Below are positions 56,645-64,000 of a stretch of 64,000 nt of DNA, piece after piece (the stretch's first letter is position 1; every line of letters begins with the position of its first letter). The stretch is from Gillisia marina. Lineage in GTDB: Bacteria; Bacteroidota; Bacteroidia; Flavobacteriales; Flavobacteriaceae. The notes beneath the pieces were generated by a model that was not told the origin of the DNA, did not search any database, and was given only the letters and a program-made list of their open reading frames with translations. The stretch covers positions 30,264 to 94,263 of the forward strand of contig NZ_AJLT01000042.1 in NCBI RefSeq assembly GCF_000258765.1, read 5' to 3'. The translations under genes were made by a program, and so were the position numbers.

Positions 56645-57507
56645 TTAACTATTCTTTTTCGCCTTGATCATAGCTTCAAGCTGATCCCACATTTCCTCAG
56701 GAATTGCTTCCAGTAAGTTAAATTGTCCAGCTCCTTTAAGCCATTCTCCTCCATCTATCGTGATCACTTCCCCATTAACGTATGCAGAAAAGTCGGATAA
56801 CATATAAGCCGCAAGATTAGCCAATTCCTGATGTTCCCCAACTCTTTTTAAAGGCACTTTTTTAGCAAGGTCGAATTTCTCTTTTAAATCACCCGGTAAT
56901 AATCTATCCCAAGCTCCTTTAGTCGGGAATGGCCCCGGAGCAATAGCGTTAGATCTAATTCCATATTTTGCCCATTCTACAGCCAAAGATCGTGTCATCG
57001 CCAAAACTCCCGCTTTTGCAGTTGCACTAGGCACAACATATGCGGATCCTGTCCAAGCATAGGTGGTTACTATGTTTAAAATAGTTTTATCTACTTCTTT
57101 TTTGTCTATCCAATATTTACCAAAAGCAAGGGTACAGTTCTTACTTCCTTTTAAAACAATATCTATTATAGTATCGAAAGCATTTGCGCTCAAACGCTCG
57201 GTAGGAGAGATAAAGTTTCCTGCGGCATTGTTCAACAAAGAATCTACTTTCCCGAATTTGGTCACCGTTGCTTCCAACATATCTTCCACTTGGTCGTAAT
57301 GACGAACGTCGCACTGTAATGGCAAACAAGTTCACCGGTCTCAGCTTCTAATTCCTTCGCGGTATTTTCTAACTTCTCTAAATTTCTTGAGGTTATTGCT
57401 ACGTTAGCTCCCAATTCCAAGAAATATTTGGTCATCGCTTTTCCAAGTCCGCTACCTCCTCCGGTAACAACAATGGTTTTTCCTTTTAAGGCATCATCGC
57501 GAAGCAT
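56645..57507 (-). CDS. SDR-family oxidoreductase (2,4-dienoyl-CoA reductase-like), one frame break
   Basis: Short-chain dehydrogenase. TVVTGGGSGLGKAMTKYF is the cofactor Gly-rich loop; LLNNAAGNFISPTERLS and NAIAPGPFPTKGAWDRL are typical of peroxisomal-type 2,4-dienoyl-CoA reductase relatives. The break is a missing base at the A3 run 57324-57326 (the gene reads GTTTG where GTTTTG would restore VLPLQCDV). Repaired length 287 residues. With mcmA nearby it may serve acyl-CoA metabolism. Confidence 0.88.
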
Positions 57508-57532
57508 TTTTTTTAGTATAATCCATGTTTTT

Positions 57533-57560
57533 CAGTTTTCAGTATTCAGTTGGCAGTAGC
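57533..57560. repeat. four heptad CAGTNNN repeats
   Basis: CAGTTTT, CAGTATT, CAGTTGG, CAGTAGC in a row between SDR and mcmA. A related short copy (CAGTTTTCAGTCTTT) lies at 59755 at the end of mcmB. Confidence 0.6.
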
Positions 57561-57609
57561 TTTCCATTACGTTTTGATTGCTATCTGTGACTGCATACTT
57601 CTTGGTTAA

Positions 57610-59739
57610 TTAATCTAACAATATTTCTAAAAGCTGAATTGCAGCTTCGCTAATTTTAGTTCCCGGGCCAAAAACAGCTACGGTACCTGCATCAAATAAG
57701 AATTGATAATCTTGAGACGGAATAACTCCTCCAACTATTACCATAATATCTTCACGGCCATGCTTTTTTAATTCCTCTATTACTTGTGGTACTAAAGTTT
57801 TATGTCCTGCTGCTAAAGATGAAACTCCTAAAATATGAACATCATTCTCCATAGCTTGTTTTGCCGCTTCTGCAGGAGTTTGGAATAAAGGGCCTATGTC
57901 TACATCAAAACCAAGATCGGCATAACCTGTGGCTACTACCTTTGCTCCTCGGTCATGACCATCTTGACCCATTTTTGCGATCATAATACGTGGACGTCTC
58001 CCGTCTTGTTCCGCAAATTTATCGGCTAGTTCCCTAGCTTTAATAAAGGATGTATTGTCTTTCATTTGTTTTGAATAAACGCCACTAAAAGTTTGAATTT
58101 TTGCCTTATATCTTCCGTAAACGTCTTCTAAGGCATCACTTATCTCTCCCAAGGTAGCTCTTTCTCGAGCCGCAGATACCGCTAATTCCAGCAAATTGCC
58201 ATCTTTGTTTTTTGCAGCATTAGTAAGTGCTTGCAAGGCAGACGTCACTTTAGCTTGATTCCTACTTTCTTTTATTTGTTTTAAACGTTCGAGTTGCTGT
58301 AACCGAACTGTTTGATTATCTACTTCCAGTGTTACCAAAGGATCTTCTTTATCTAATCGGTATTTATTGTTTCCAACAATAATATCGGTCTCGCTATCTA
58401 TTCTTGCTTGTTTGTTTGCAGCAGCTTCTTCAATTCGCAACTTAGGAATTCCAGCTTCAATCGCCTTTGTCATACCGCCTAATTCTTCAACTTCTTCAAT
58501 AAGCTTCCAAGCTTTTTGTGCAATTTCATGAGTTAAGCTTTCCACATAATAACTTCCCGCCCAAGGATCCACGGTTTTAGTGATATTGGTTTCCTGCTGC
58601 AAGTATAACTGCGTGTTTCTGGCGATTCTTGCTGAAAAGTCTGTTGGTAAAGCAATAGCTTCATCCAGAGCATTTGTATGTAAAGACTGTGTGCCACCAA
58701 ATGCTGCCGCTGCTGCTTCTATGCAGGTTCTGGCAACATTGTTAAATGGATCTTGCTCGGTTAAACTCCATCCGCTGGTTTGGCAATGAGTTCTTAAGGC
58801 TAATGATTTCTCACTTTTCGGATTGAATTGTTTTACCAATTTGGCCCAAAGCATTCTGGCAGCTCGCATCTTGGCGATCTCCATAAAATGGTTCATTCCA
58901 ATTGCCCAGAAAAAGGAAAGTCTTGGCGCAAAACTGTCAATATCCATTCCGGCTTCCAGTCCTTTTCTAATGTACTCTAAACCATCAGCCAAAGTATACG
59001 CTAATTCAATATCGCAAGTTGCTCCCGCTTCTTGCATATGATATCCTGAAATACTGATACTATTGAATTTCGGCATCTTCGCTGAGGTAAATTCAAAGAT
59101 GTCGGATATTATTCTCATCGAAGGAGTAGGAGGGTAGATGTACGTATTTCGCACCATGAATTCCTTTAAAATATCATTCTGAATAGTCCCGGATAATAAA
59201 GAAAGATCTACACCTTGTTCCTCTGCTGCTACTATATAGAATGCCATAATGGGAAGCACCGCCCCGTTCATGGTCATTGAAACCGACATTTTATCTAACG
59301 GAATCTGATCGAAAAGGATCTTCATATCTTCTACCGAATCTATGGCAACACCTGCTTTTCCAACATCTCCAACCACTCGTTCATGATCGCTATCATAACC
59401 ACGATGGGTGGGAAGATCAAAAGCTACAGAAAGTCCTTTTTGGCCTCCTGCTAAATTTCTTCTGTAAAAAGCATTACTTTCTTCAGCCGTAGAAAAACCT
59501 GCGTATTGGCGGATAGTCCAAGGTCTTCTCACATACATGGTACTGTAAGGCCCGCGTAAATAAGGTGCGATTCCCGCTGCAAAATTTAAATGTTCTGCTT
59601 CTGGAATATCATTTTTTGAATACACCTTTTTAAGCGGAATATCTTCTGCCGTTATAAAAGTGCTATCAGATTTCTTATTCAAAGAACCTTGTGAAACCGT
59701 ATTCTTAAGTTTTATATGTTGAAGATTTTTTCTAGACAT
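57610..59739 (-). CDS. mcmA: methylmalonyl-CoA mutase, large (alpha) subunit
   Basis: Adenosylcobalamin-dependent isomerase of methylmalonyl-CoA and succinyl-CoA. Substrate TIM-barrel part has [20 protein letters not shown] start ([13 protein letters not shown]), [13 protein letters not shown] and [17 protein letters not shown]. The C-terminal B12 domain carries [10 protein letters not shown] (DxHxxG, residues 593-598). 709 residues. It lies 5 bases downstream of mcmB and forms with it an alpha-beta enzyme used in propionate and odd-chain/branched-chain catabolism. Confidence 0.96.
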   Translation of the reverse strand: MSRKNLQHIKLKNTVSQGSLNKKSDSTFITAEDIPLKKVYSKNDIPEAEHLNFAAGIAPYLRGPYSTMYVRRPWTIRQYAGFSTAEESNAFYRRNLAGGQKGLSVAFDLPTHRGYDSDHERVVGDVGKAGVAIDSVEDMKILFDQIPLDKMSVSMTMNGAVLPIMAFYIVAAEEQGVDLSLLSGTIQNDILKEFMVRNTYIYPPTPSMRIISDIFEFTSAKMPKFNSISISGYHMQEAGATCDIELAYTLADGLEYIRKGLEAGMDIDSFAPRLSFFWAIGMNHFMEIAKMRAARMLWAKLVKQFNPKSEKSLALRTHCQTSGWSLTEQDPFNNVARTCIEAAAAAFGGTQSLHTNALDEAIALPTDFSARIARNTQLYLQQETNITKTVDPWAGSYYVESLTHEIAQKAWKLIEEVEELGGMTKAIEAGIPKLRIEEAAANKQARIDSETDIIVGNNKYRLDKEDPLVTLEVDNQTVRLQQLERLKQIKESRNQAKVTSALQALTNAAKNKDGNLLELAVSAARERATLGEISDALEDVYGRYKAKIQTFSGVYSKQMKDNTSFIKARELADKFAEQDGRRPRIMIAKMGQDGHDRGAKVVATGYADLGFDVDIGPLFQTPAEAAKQAMENDVHILGVSSLAAGHKTLVPQVIEELKKHGREDIMVIVGGVIPSQDYQFLFDAGTVAVFGPGTKISEAAIQLLEILLD

Positions 59740-59744
59740 GTTGC

Positions 59745-61125
59745 TTATTGTTCAGTTTTCAGTCTTTCTTGTTCCAGTTTTTCTGAAAGTCGTCTTTCTA
59801 AAATTGGTTGAAGCAAGGTTTTCCTCGGATTCATTTTAAGGAATGGATATAATTCCAAGTCATTTGTCATTCTATCTTCTGGATTTTGGAATTTATTAGT
59901 TCCAATAAGTGTGATCTTTCCAGCATCGAAAAGTTCTTGTTCTTTTTTTGCACTTTCAGCAATCTTTCGCTGAATGATTCCTTCCTTCAATTGCTTTAAG
60001 AATCCGCCGCCATTTTCTATTTCCTTGAAGATTTCAAGGGCTTTCTCTGCGAATTGCTGTGTAAGTGTTTCAATATAATATGCTCCATCTGAAGCGTTGG
60101 AAACCTTATCGAAATAACTTTCATTTTTCAGCACTAATAACTGATTGCGGGCAATTCGATCTCCAAACTCATTATTCTTATGATAGATGGCATCGTAAGG
60201 AGAATTGTAAACCTCATCTGCACCACCAAGAACCGCACTCATGCTTTGTGTAGTTGTTCGTAACAGATTTACATTATAATCGTATAAGGTTTTGTCCCTT
60301 TTGGAAGGCTGTGACAAAATATGGCATTTTTCAACCTGCTTATATTCTGAAGCCAGACTTGCAAATAATAATCTTAGCGCCTTCAATTTTGCAATCTCGA
60401 AAAAGTAGTTGGACCCGGTTGCGGTTAAAAACTGAAGCTGAACTTCAGCTGTAGAATTCTCTTCATCATTCAAATGATTCAAATACTCATTTGCGTGGGC
60501 AAGCATATATGCCAGTTCCTGTGGAATAGTAGCGCCGGCATTTTGATACAAAGTACCATCAACGCTTAAAATAGATTTAAAACCTTTAGCTTTCATGATA
60601 AGTTTGTTTAAGATCTCATGATCTTCTTTTAAACTATGATACCAATTTCCGGAGCGCGCTAAATTCCCGATAATATCTATCTGCAAACTTATTTTATGAT
60701 CTTTTTCAACTAAATAAGCAGTTAGGGTATTAAAAGCTTTTTCAGAAAGAAATTCAAATGAGATATAAATTGGAGTAGCACTAAGCGCGATATCTTTGAA
60801 TAGTAATTTGTAATCTGTTTCTTCAGAAGAAATAATAAACCATAAACTTTCAGCTCCTTTTTTTTAATACTTCCAGTGCTTTTTTATTGCTTTTAATTTC
60901 TGAAGCCACATAAATCTTCTCACAAATGTTCCAGAAAGTTGGATTGGAAATAGTTATGGGGTCTTTTAGATCTTCAGCATTATAAAATGGTTTTACTGAA
61001 ATCCCATCTTTGCTATGAAAAATAAGTGTTTCGTTATAATCTGCTCCTTTCAAATCGAACTGAATTTTCTGCTTCCATTCTTTGGCAGAAACTTCATGGA
61101 ATTCGTTGAATAAGGTTTGACTCAT
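59745..61125 (-). CDS. mcmB: methylmalonyl-CoA mutase, small (beta) subunit, one frame break
   Basis: Catalytically inactive partner of McmA. N-terminal part [32 protein letters not shown] (in short: [17 protein letters not shown]) and C-terminal barrel part ([21 protein letters not shown]) are in different frames; the T8 run 60858-60865 has one extra base. Repaired length 459 residues ([11 protein letters not shown] joins the parts). No B12-binding motif, consistent with the beta subunit role. Confidence 0.9.
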
Positions 61126-61165
61126 AGTGGTGTTTTTAATAGGAAATCAAAAGGGTTTTAAAAGG

Positions 61166-61480
61166 CTAGTCTATAGTATCGTAATGAATGATATAAATAT
61201 CTTCATCTGCTCTTTTCATATAATAATGCTGTCTGGCGTAACTTTCCAACTCAAATGAATCGTTCAGGTTTTCGATAGTAGCTTTATCCTTAGAAATCTC
61301 CTTTTTATAATATTCTTTATTGACTTGTAATTTATCTACTTCTTCATCTAATTCCCGATGAATTAACCAGGAATTGCTATCTAAAAAAAGCATCCAACCT
61401 CCAAAAATAAGCAAGATCAGCACATATTTATTGCTGATGAACTTAAACCATTTTTTACTGCGAAGCTCCTTTAGACTCAT
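61166..61480 (-). CDS. septum formation initiator (DivIC/FtsB-like)
   Basis: 104 residues from ATG 61480 (MSLKELRSKKWF); the longer frame at 61534 overlaps the udk end and is rejected. One N-terminal membrane helix (YVLILLIFGGWMLFL) and a coiled coil (EEVDKLQVNKEYYKKEISK), then a C-terminal ELESYARQHYYMKR FtsB-type element. Likely part of the divisome FtsQLB-like complex. It is 19 bases from udk on the same strand. Confidence 0.88.
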   Translation of the reverse strand: MSLKELRSKKWFKFISNKYVLILLIFGGWMLFLDSNSWLIHRELDEEVDKLQVNKEYYKKEISKDKATIENLNDSFELESYARQHYYMKRADEDIYIIHYDTID

Positions 61481-61499
61481 AGTTTTTAAAGATACAAAA

Positions 61500-62108
61500 T
61501 TACGCCAATCTGTCCTTAATGATTGTTTGAACAATATCTACCGCAACATTGTTATACCTGTTGGTAGGAATAATGATATCTGCAAATTCCTTAGTAGGTT
61601 CAATAAATTGCTGATGCATAGGTTTTAAGGTGGTTTGGTAGCGCCAAAGAACTTCATCTAAATCCCTTCCGCGATCGTTGATGTCGCGTTTTAATCTTCT
61701 AATCAACCGCTCATCACTATCTGCATGTACATATATTTTTATATCGAACATATCACGGATATCGGGATGAGTAAGAATAAGAATTCCTTCTACAATTATC
61801 ACTTTCTTAGGCTCGATGGTTATAGTCTCTCCCGTTCTATTATGTTCTTTAAAAGAGTAAACTGGTTCCTCTATGGAATTGCCACTTTTTAGCTCCTTTA
61901 AATGAGAAACGAGAAGGTCAAAATCGATGGATTTAGGATGGTCGAAATTTATCTTTACACGTTCTTCCAAAGATAAATGGCTAGTGTCTTGATAATAAGA
62001 ATCCTGAGAAATAACGGCTACATCTTCATTATTTAATTCCTCTATAATTTGGCTAACAACCGTGGTTTTTCCACTACCGGTACCACCGGCTATTCCAATA
62101 ATAAGCAT
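61500..62108 (-). CDS. udk: uridine kinase
   Basis: P-loop kinase of pyrimidine salvage. GIAGGTGSGKTTVV is the Walker A; QDSYYQD and FDHPKSIDFDLL are the uridine-binding blocks; RLIRRLKRDINDRGRDLDEVL follows. 202 residues. Heads the run udk-divIC-mcmB-mcmA. Confidence 0.95.
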   Translation of the reverse strand: MLIIGIAGGTGSGKTTVVSQIIEELNNEDVAVISQDSYYQDTSHLSLEERVKINFDHPKSIDFDLLVSHLKELKSGNSIEEPVYSFKEHNRTGETITIEPKKVIIVEGILILTHPDIRDMFDIKIYVHADSDERLIRRLKRDINDRGRDLDEVLWRYQTTLKPMHQQFIEPTKEFADIIIPTNRYNNVAVDIVQTIIKDRLA

Positions 62109-62223
62109 CTATAAATATTTTGGCGCAAAGTTAATTATTAGTTTGAAATAGGGGAGCAGACATGAAATTTTATTGAATTTTTAGATTTATAAGTAGCTAT
62201 GCTGAATTTTAAAATTGTAGCTC

Positions 62224-62679
62224 TTATTTGGAGATAGAACTCACCTGCTCAATTGTTACTTCATTTTTGATGGTATTCCCCCAAGAGTTCGAGATATAAT
62301 TCATTACATCTGCAACTTCTTGATCACTTAATCCCTGAGACGCCATCACGTTATTGTAAGCCGCCCCGTTTACCTCGATAGGGCCGGAAAGACCATATTT
62401 TATCGCCTTAATACTTTCCTCTTGTTTATCTCTTAACCAATCTGAATCTGCTAAAGGAGGAAAATTTCCAGGAATCCCTTTTCCGCTAGGTAGATGGCAG
62501 GTAACACAAAAATCTGAGTACACTTCTTTTCCTCTTTTATAGCTTTCAGAAACTTTCGTTTGTTTAGGCGTATCTGAAATGCTTATTTCTTCCGAATTTA
62601 AAACAGATTGTTCCTTCTTTTTATCTGAATTACAAGCCATAAGTAAGCATACACATAATAGTAGTGATAATGTTTTCAT
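62224..62679 (-). CDS. c-type cytochrome lipoprotein
   Basis: 151 residues, lipobox (LLCVCLLMACNSD), then one haem site CVTCHLPSGKG (CxxCH) with SQGLSDQEVADVMNYI near the C-terminus supplying the Met ligand (NNVMASQ). Located in the periplasm as a single-haem electron carrier. Together with the upstream quinoprotein it probably accepts electrons from sugar oxidation. 3 bases after that gene. Confidence 0.88.
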   Translation of the reverse strand: MKTLSLLLCVCLLMACNSDKKKEQSVLNSEEISISDTPKQTKVSESYKRGKEVYSDFCVTCHLPSGKGIPGNFPPLADSDWLRDKQEESIKAIKYGLSGPIEVNGAAYNNVMASQGLSDQEVADVMNYISNSWGNTIKNEVTIEQVSSISK

Positions 62680-62682
62680 TTA

Positions 62683-63804
62683 TTATAATTTGGATTCGGT
62701 TGCTATTAATTTTATAATTCCAAGGCCTTCTACTGCAATATAAATGAAACCATCAGGACCTTGTCTCACATCTCTTACTCTCCCAATTCCTTCAAGTAAT
62801 CGTTCTCTTTTAACCACTTTTTCGCCTTCAAGTATGTCTAATTCTAAATATTGAAATTTAAGAGAGCCAACTAATAAATTGTTTTTTAAGTGTGGATATT
62901 TATCTGAAGTCACAAATGCCATTCCGCTGGGAGCTATGGAAGGAACCCAATAATAGATGGGATCTTCCATTCCAGGTTTTGATGTTTCTGAAGTTATTGA
63001 AGTTCCGCTATAATTTAATCCGTGGGTAACCACCGGCCATCCATAATTAGCCGCTTTATTAACAATATTTATTTCATCTCCTCCTTTTGGGCCATGCTCG
63101 TGTACCCAGATTTCTCCTGTTGTTGGATGAAGGATCATTCCCTGTTGATTTCTGTGTCCAAAACTATAAATCGCTTTTTTAGCATTCGCTTCATTCACAA
63201 ATGGATTGTCGGTTGGAATACTTCCATCATCATTTAATCTATAAACTTTCCCATTATCTCTGGTGATATCTTGCGGATTCACATCTCTTTCTCCGCGTTC
63301 TCCAATTGAAAAGTATAAAAATCCGTCTTTATCGAAAGCTATACGAGAACCAAAATGCTGACCTTTAGTTGTATTTGGTGTGGCCTTGTATAAAACTTCT
63401 TTTTGAATAAGTTGGTCACCATTTAGCTTTGCTCGCATAATCGCCGTGTTTCCACCATCTCCATCTCCATCTGAAGAAGCATAGGAGATATAGATCCAAC
63501 CATTCTGCTCGTAATCCGGGTGTAGAACAATATCCATTAAGCCACCCTGACCTCGATTATAAACTTTTGGAACACCGGTAATTAATTGCTTTTCTCCATT
63601 TTTGAAAAGAATTAAATCCCCACTTTTCTCTGTGATCAGCATTCCGCCATCGGGAAGAAAAGCCAGTCCCCAAGGAATTTGTAAATCATTCACTACAGTT
63701 TCGTAGGAATAAGATATGGAACTCGCATTGATGCCATTATCTTTTTGTGCACAAGCAGTAAATGAAAGCGTCACAAAGCTGATTATTAATAGATTAATTT
63801 TCAT
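62683..63804 (-). CDS. PQQ-dependent sugar dehydrogenase (soluble aldose dehydrogenase type)
   Basis: 373 residues, six-bladed beta-propeller of the GSDH/YliI group. A lipobox is present (IISFVTLSFTACAQ). Conserved blocks: LQIPWGLAFLPDGGMLITEKSG, RGQGGLMDIVLHP, GQHFGSRIAFDKDGFLYFSIGERG and GPKGGDEIN; these include the PQQ/Ca-binding region and catalytic His in FGHRNQQG. No PQQ synthesis genes in the window, so the cofactor may come from outside. Donates electrons to the adjacent cytochrome c. Confidence 0.88.
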   Translation of the reverse strand: MKINLLIISFVTLSFTACAQKDNGINASSISYSYETVVNDLQIPWGLAFLPDGGMLITEKSGDLILFKNGEKQLITGVPKVYNRGQGGLMDIVLHPDYEQNGWIYISYASSDGDGDGGNTAIMRAKLNGDQLIQKEVLYKATPNTTKGQHFGSRIAFDKDGFLYFSIGERGERDVNPQDITRDNGKVYRLNDDGSIPTDNPFVNEANAKKAIYSFGHRNQQGMILHPTTGEIWVHEHGPKGGDEINIVNKAANYGWPVVTHGLNYSGTSITSETSKPGMEDPIYYWVPSIAPSGMAFVTSDKYPHLKNNLLVGSLKFQYLELDILEGEKVVKRERLLEGIGRVRDVRQGPDGFIYIAVEGLGIIKLIATESKL

Positions 63805-63926
63805 AGTTTAATTTTTAATTTCAATGAGCAACAAAATACGAAACCATTATTATATAGGCCTTTTATAAAAAGTTAAAAATTATTGATTTTATTTGATTTA
63901 GGTATAGGTAGAAGAAAAGGAATTAC

Positions 63927-63934
63927 TATATTTG
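63927..63934 (+). promoter_or_regulatory. -7 promoter element for tRNA gene
   Basis: TATATTTG, full match to TAnnTTTG, 49 bases upstream of the tRNA-Pro start. No clear TTG at normal spacing. Confidence 0.45.
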
Positions 63935-63983
63935 CAGCCGCTATGACGATAAGTACTTTTTCACTTATCTAAAAGATAACCTT

Positions 63984-64000
63984 CGGGGTGTAGCGTAGCC
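63984..64000 (+). tRNA. tRNA-Pro, 5' end only (cut by window edge)
   Basis: The last 17 bases, CGGGGTGTAGCGTAGCC, match the acceptor stem and D-arm start of bacterial tRNA-Pro. The remaining acceptor and anticodon are outside, so the anticodon is not seen. Confidence 0.7.

Noticed and set aside
55739..57507. A parS or origin region near parAB
   Set aside because: No clear parS palindrome was seen by eye and no dnaA box cluster; cannot be supported without a motif search.
1..64000. Prophage, insertion sequence or defence island
   Set aside because: No integrase, transposase, terminase, toxin-antitoxin or restriction gene was recognised; gene content is conserved core.

Overview
The window looks like chromosomal DNA from a marine or soil member of the Flavobacteriaceae (Bacteroidota), close to Gramella/Zunongwangia-type bacteria. 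The evidence is low GC, A/T-rich spacers, -7 promoter elements of the TAnnTTTG type with weak Shine-Dalgarno signals, and lineage-typical genes: gldI, DUF349, DUF5606, DUF3810, DUF5683, an LptA/OstA-like protein, a two-subunit methylmalonyl-CoA mutase and a YrdC/Cca pair. No phage, insertion sequence, CRISPR array or defence island is visible. This is core-genome sequence with interesting local structure, and I found no convincing undescribed multi-gene system.

Layout. 1-630: 3'-truncated heme A synthase (ctaA). 833-9166: tRNA maturation genes (cca, tsaC-like) running out of a surface-glycan cluster (three GT4 glycosyltransferases, a Kdo-kinase-like protein, a CDP-glycerol-transferase-like protein, a GT9). 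9201-12554: dapD, divergent from ruvX-def-DUF5606-mazG. 12822-22378 (all minus): a large DUF349 protein, aroE, two DUF368 membrane proteins, a TPR protein, a class III aminotransferase and an OstA-like protein. 22672-24324: two ferritin-like proteins, the first a Tat lipoprotein. 24408-30567 (minus): purA, fur-family regulator, relA/spoT, M48 protease, SpoU-type methyltransferase. 30755-36208: amidohydrolases and DUF3810. 36295-37755: pepD. 38113-40825: PPIase, gldI, nrnA-like. 41024-44944: LVIVD-repeat lipoprotein, ndk, DUF721, lipoprotein, recF. 45090-51291: TPR protein, ribH, small ORF, mutL, two rhomboids, an endonuclease/exonuclease/phosphatase-family protein. 51297-57507 (minus): wbqC-like, lepB, dapB, DUF5683, parB, parA, SDR reductase. 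57610-63804 (minus): methylmalonyl-CoA mutase subunits, divIC-like, udk, cytochrome c, PQQ-type sugar dehydrogenase. A tRNA-Pro begins at the last 17 bases.

Two observations dominate. First, at least twelve single-base frame breaks interrupt ten otherwise intact and often essential genes (lepB, dapB, mutL, mcmB and others). Eight are one extra base in an A/T run of 7-9. This pattern points to sequencing or assembly error rather than gene decay, and the affected genes are annotated here at full repaired length. Second, the spacers downstream of stop codons carry a family of imperfect hairpin repeats, one locus in three tandem copies, with a second short palindrome nested inside some of them.

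Functional themes: cell-envelope biogenesis (glycosyltransferases, OstA-like protein, DUF368 pair, LepB, DapB/DapD, DivIC), chromosome maintenance (ParAB, RecF, MutL, RuvX), stringent response and nucleotide clean-up (SpoT, MazG, Ndk, NrnA-like), exported protein folding and turnover (PPIases, rhomboids, M48, amidohydrolases), and propionate/branched-chain carbon flow through methylmalonyl-CoA.
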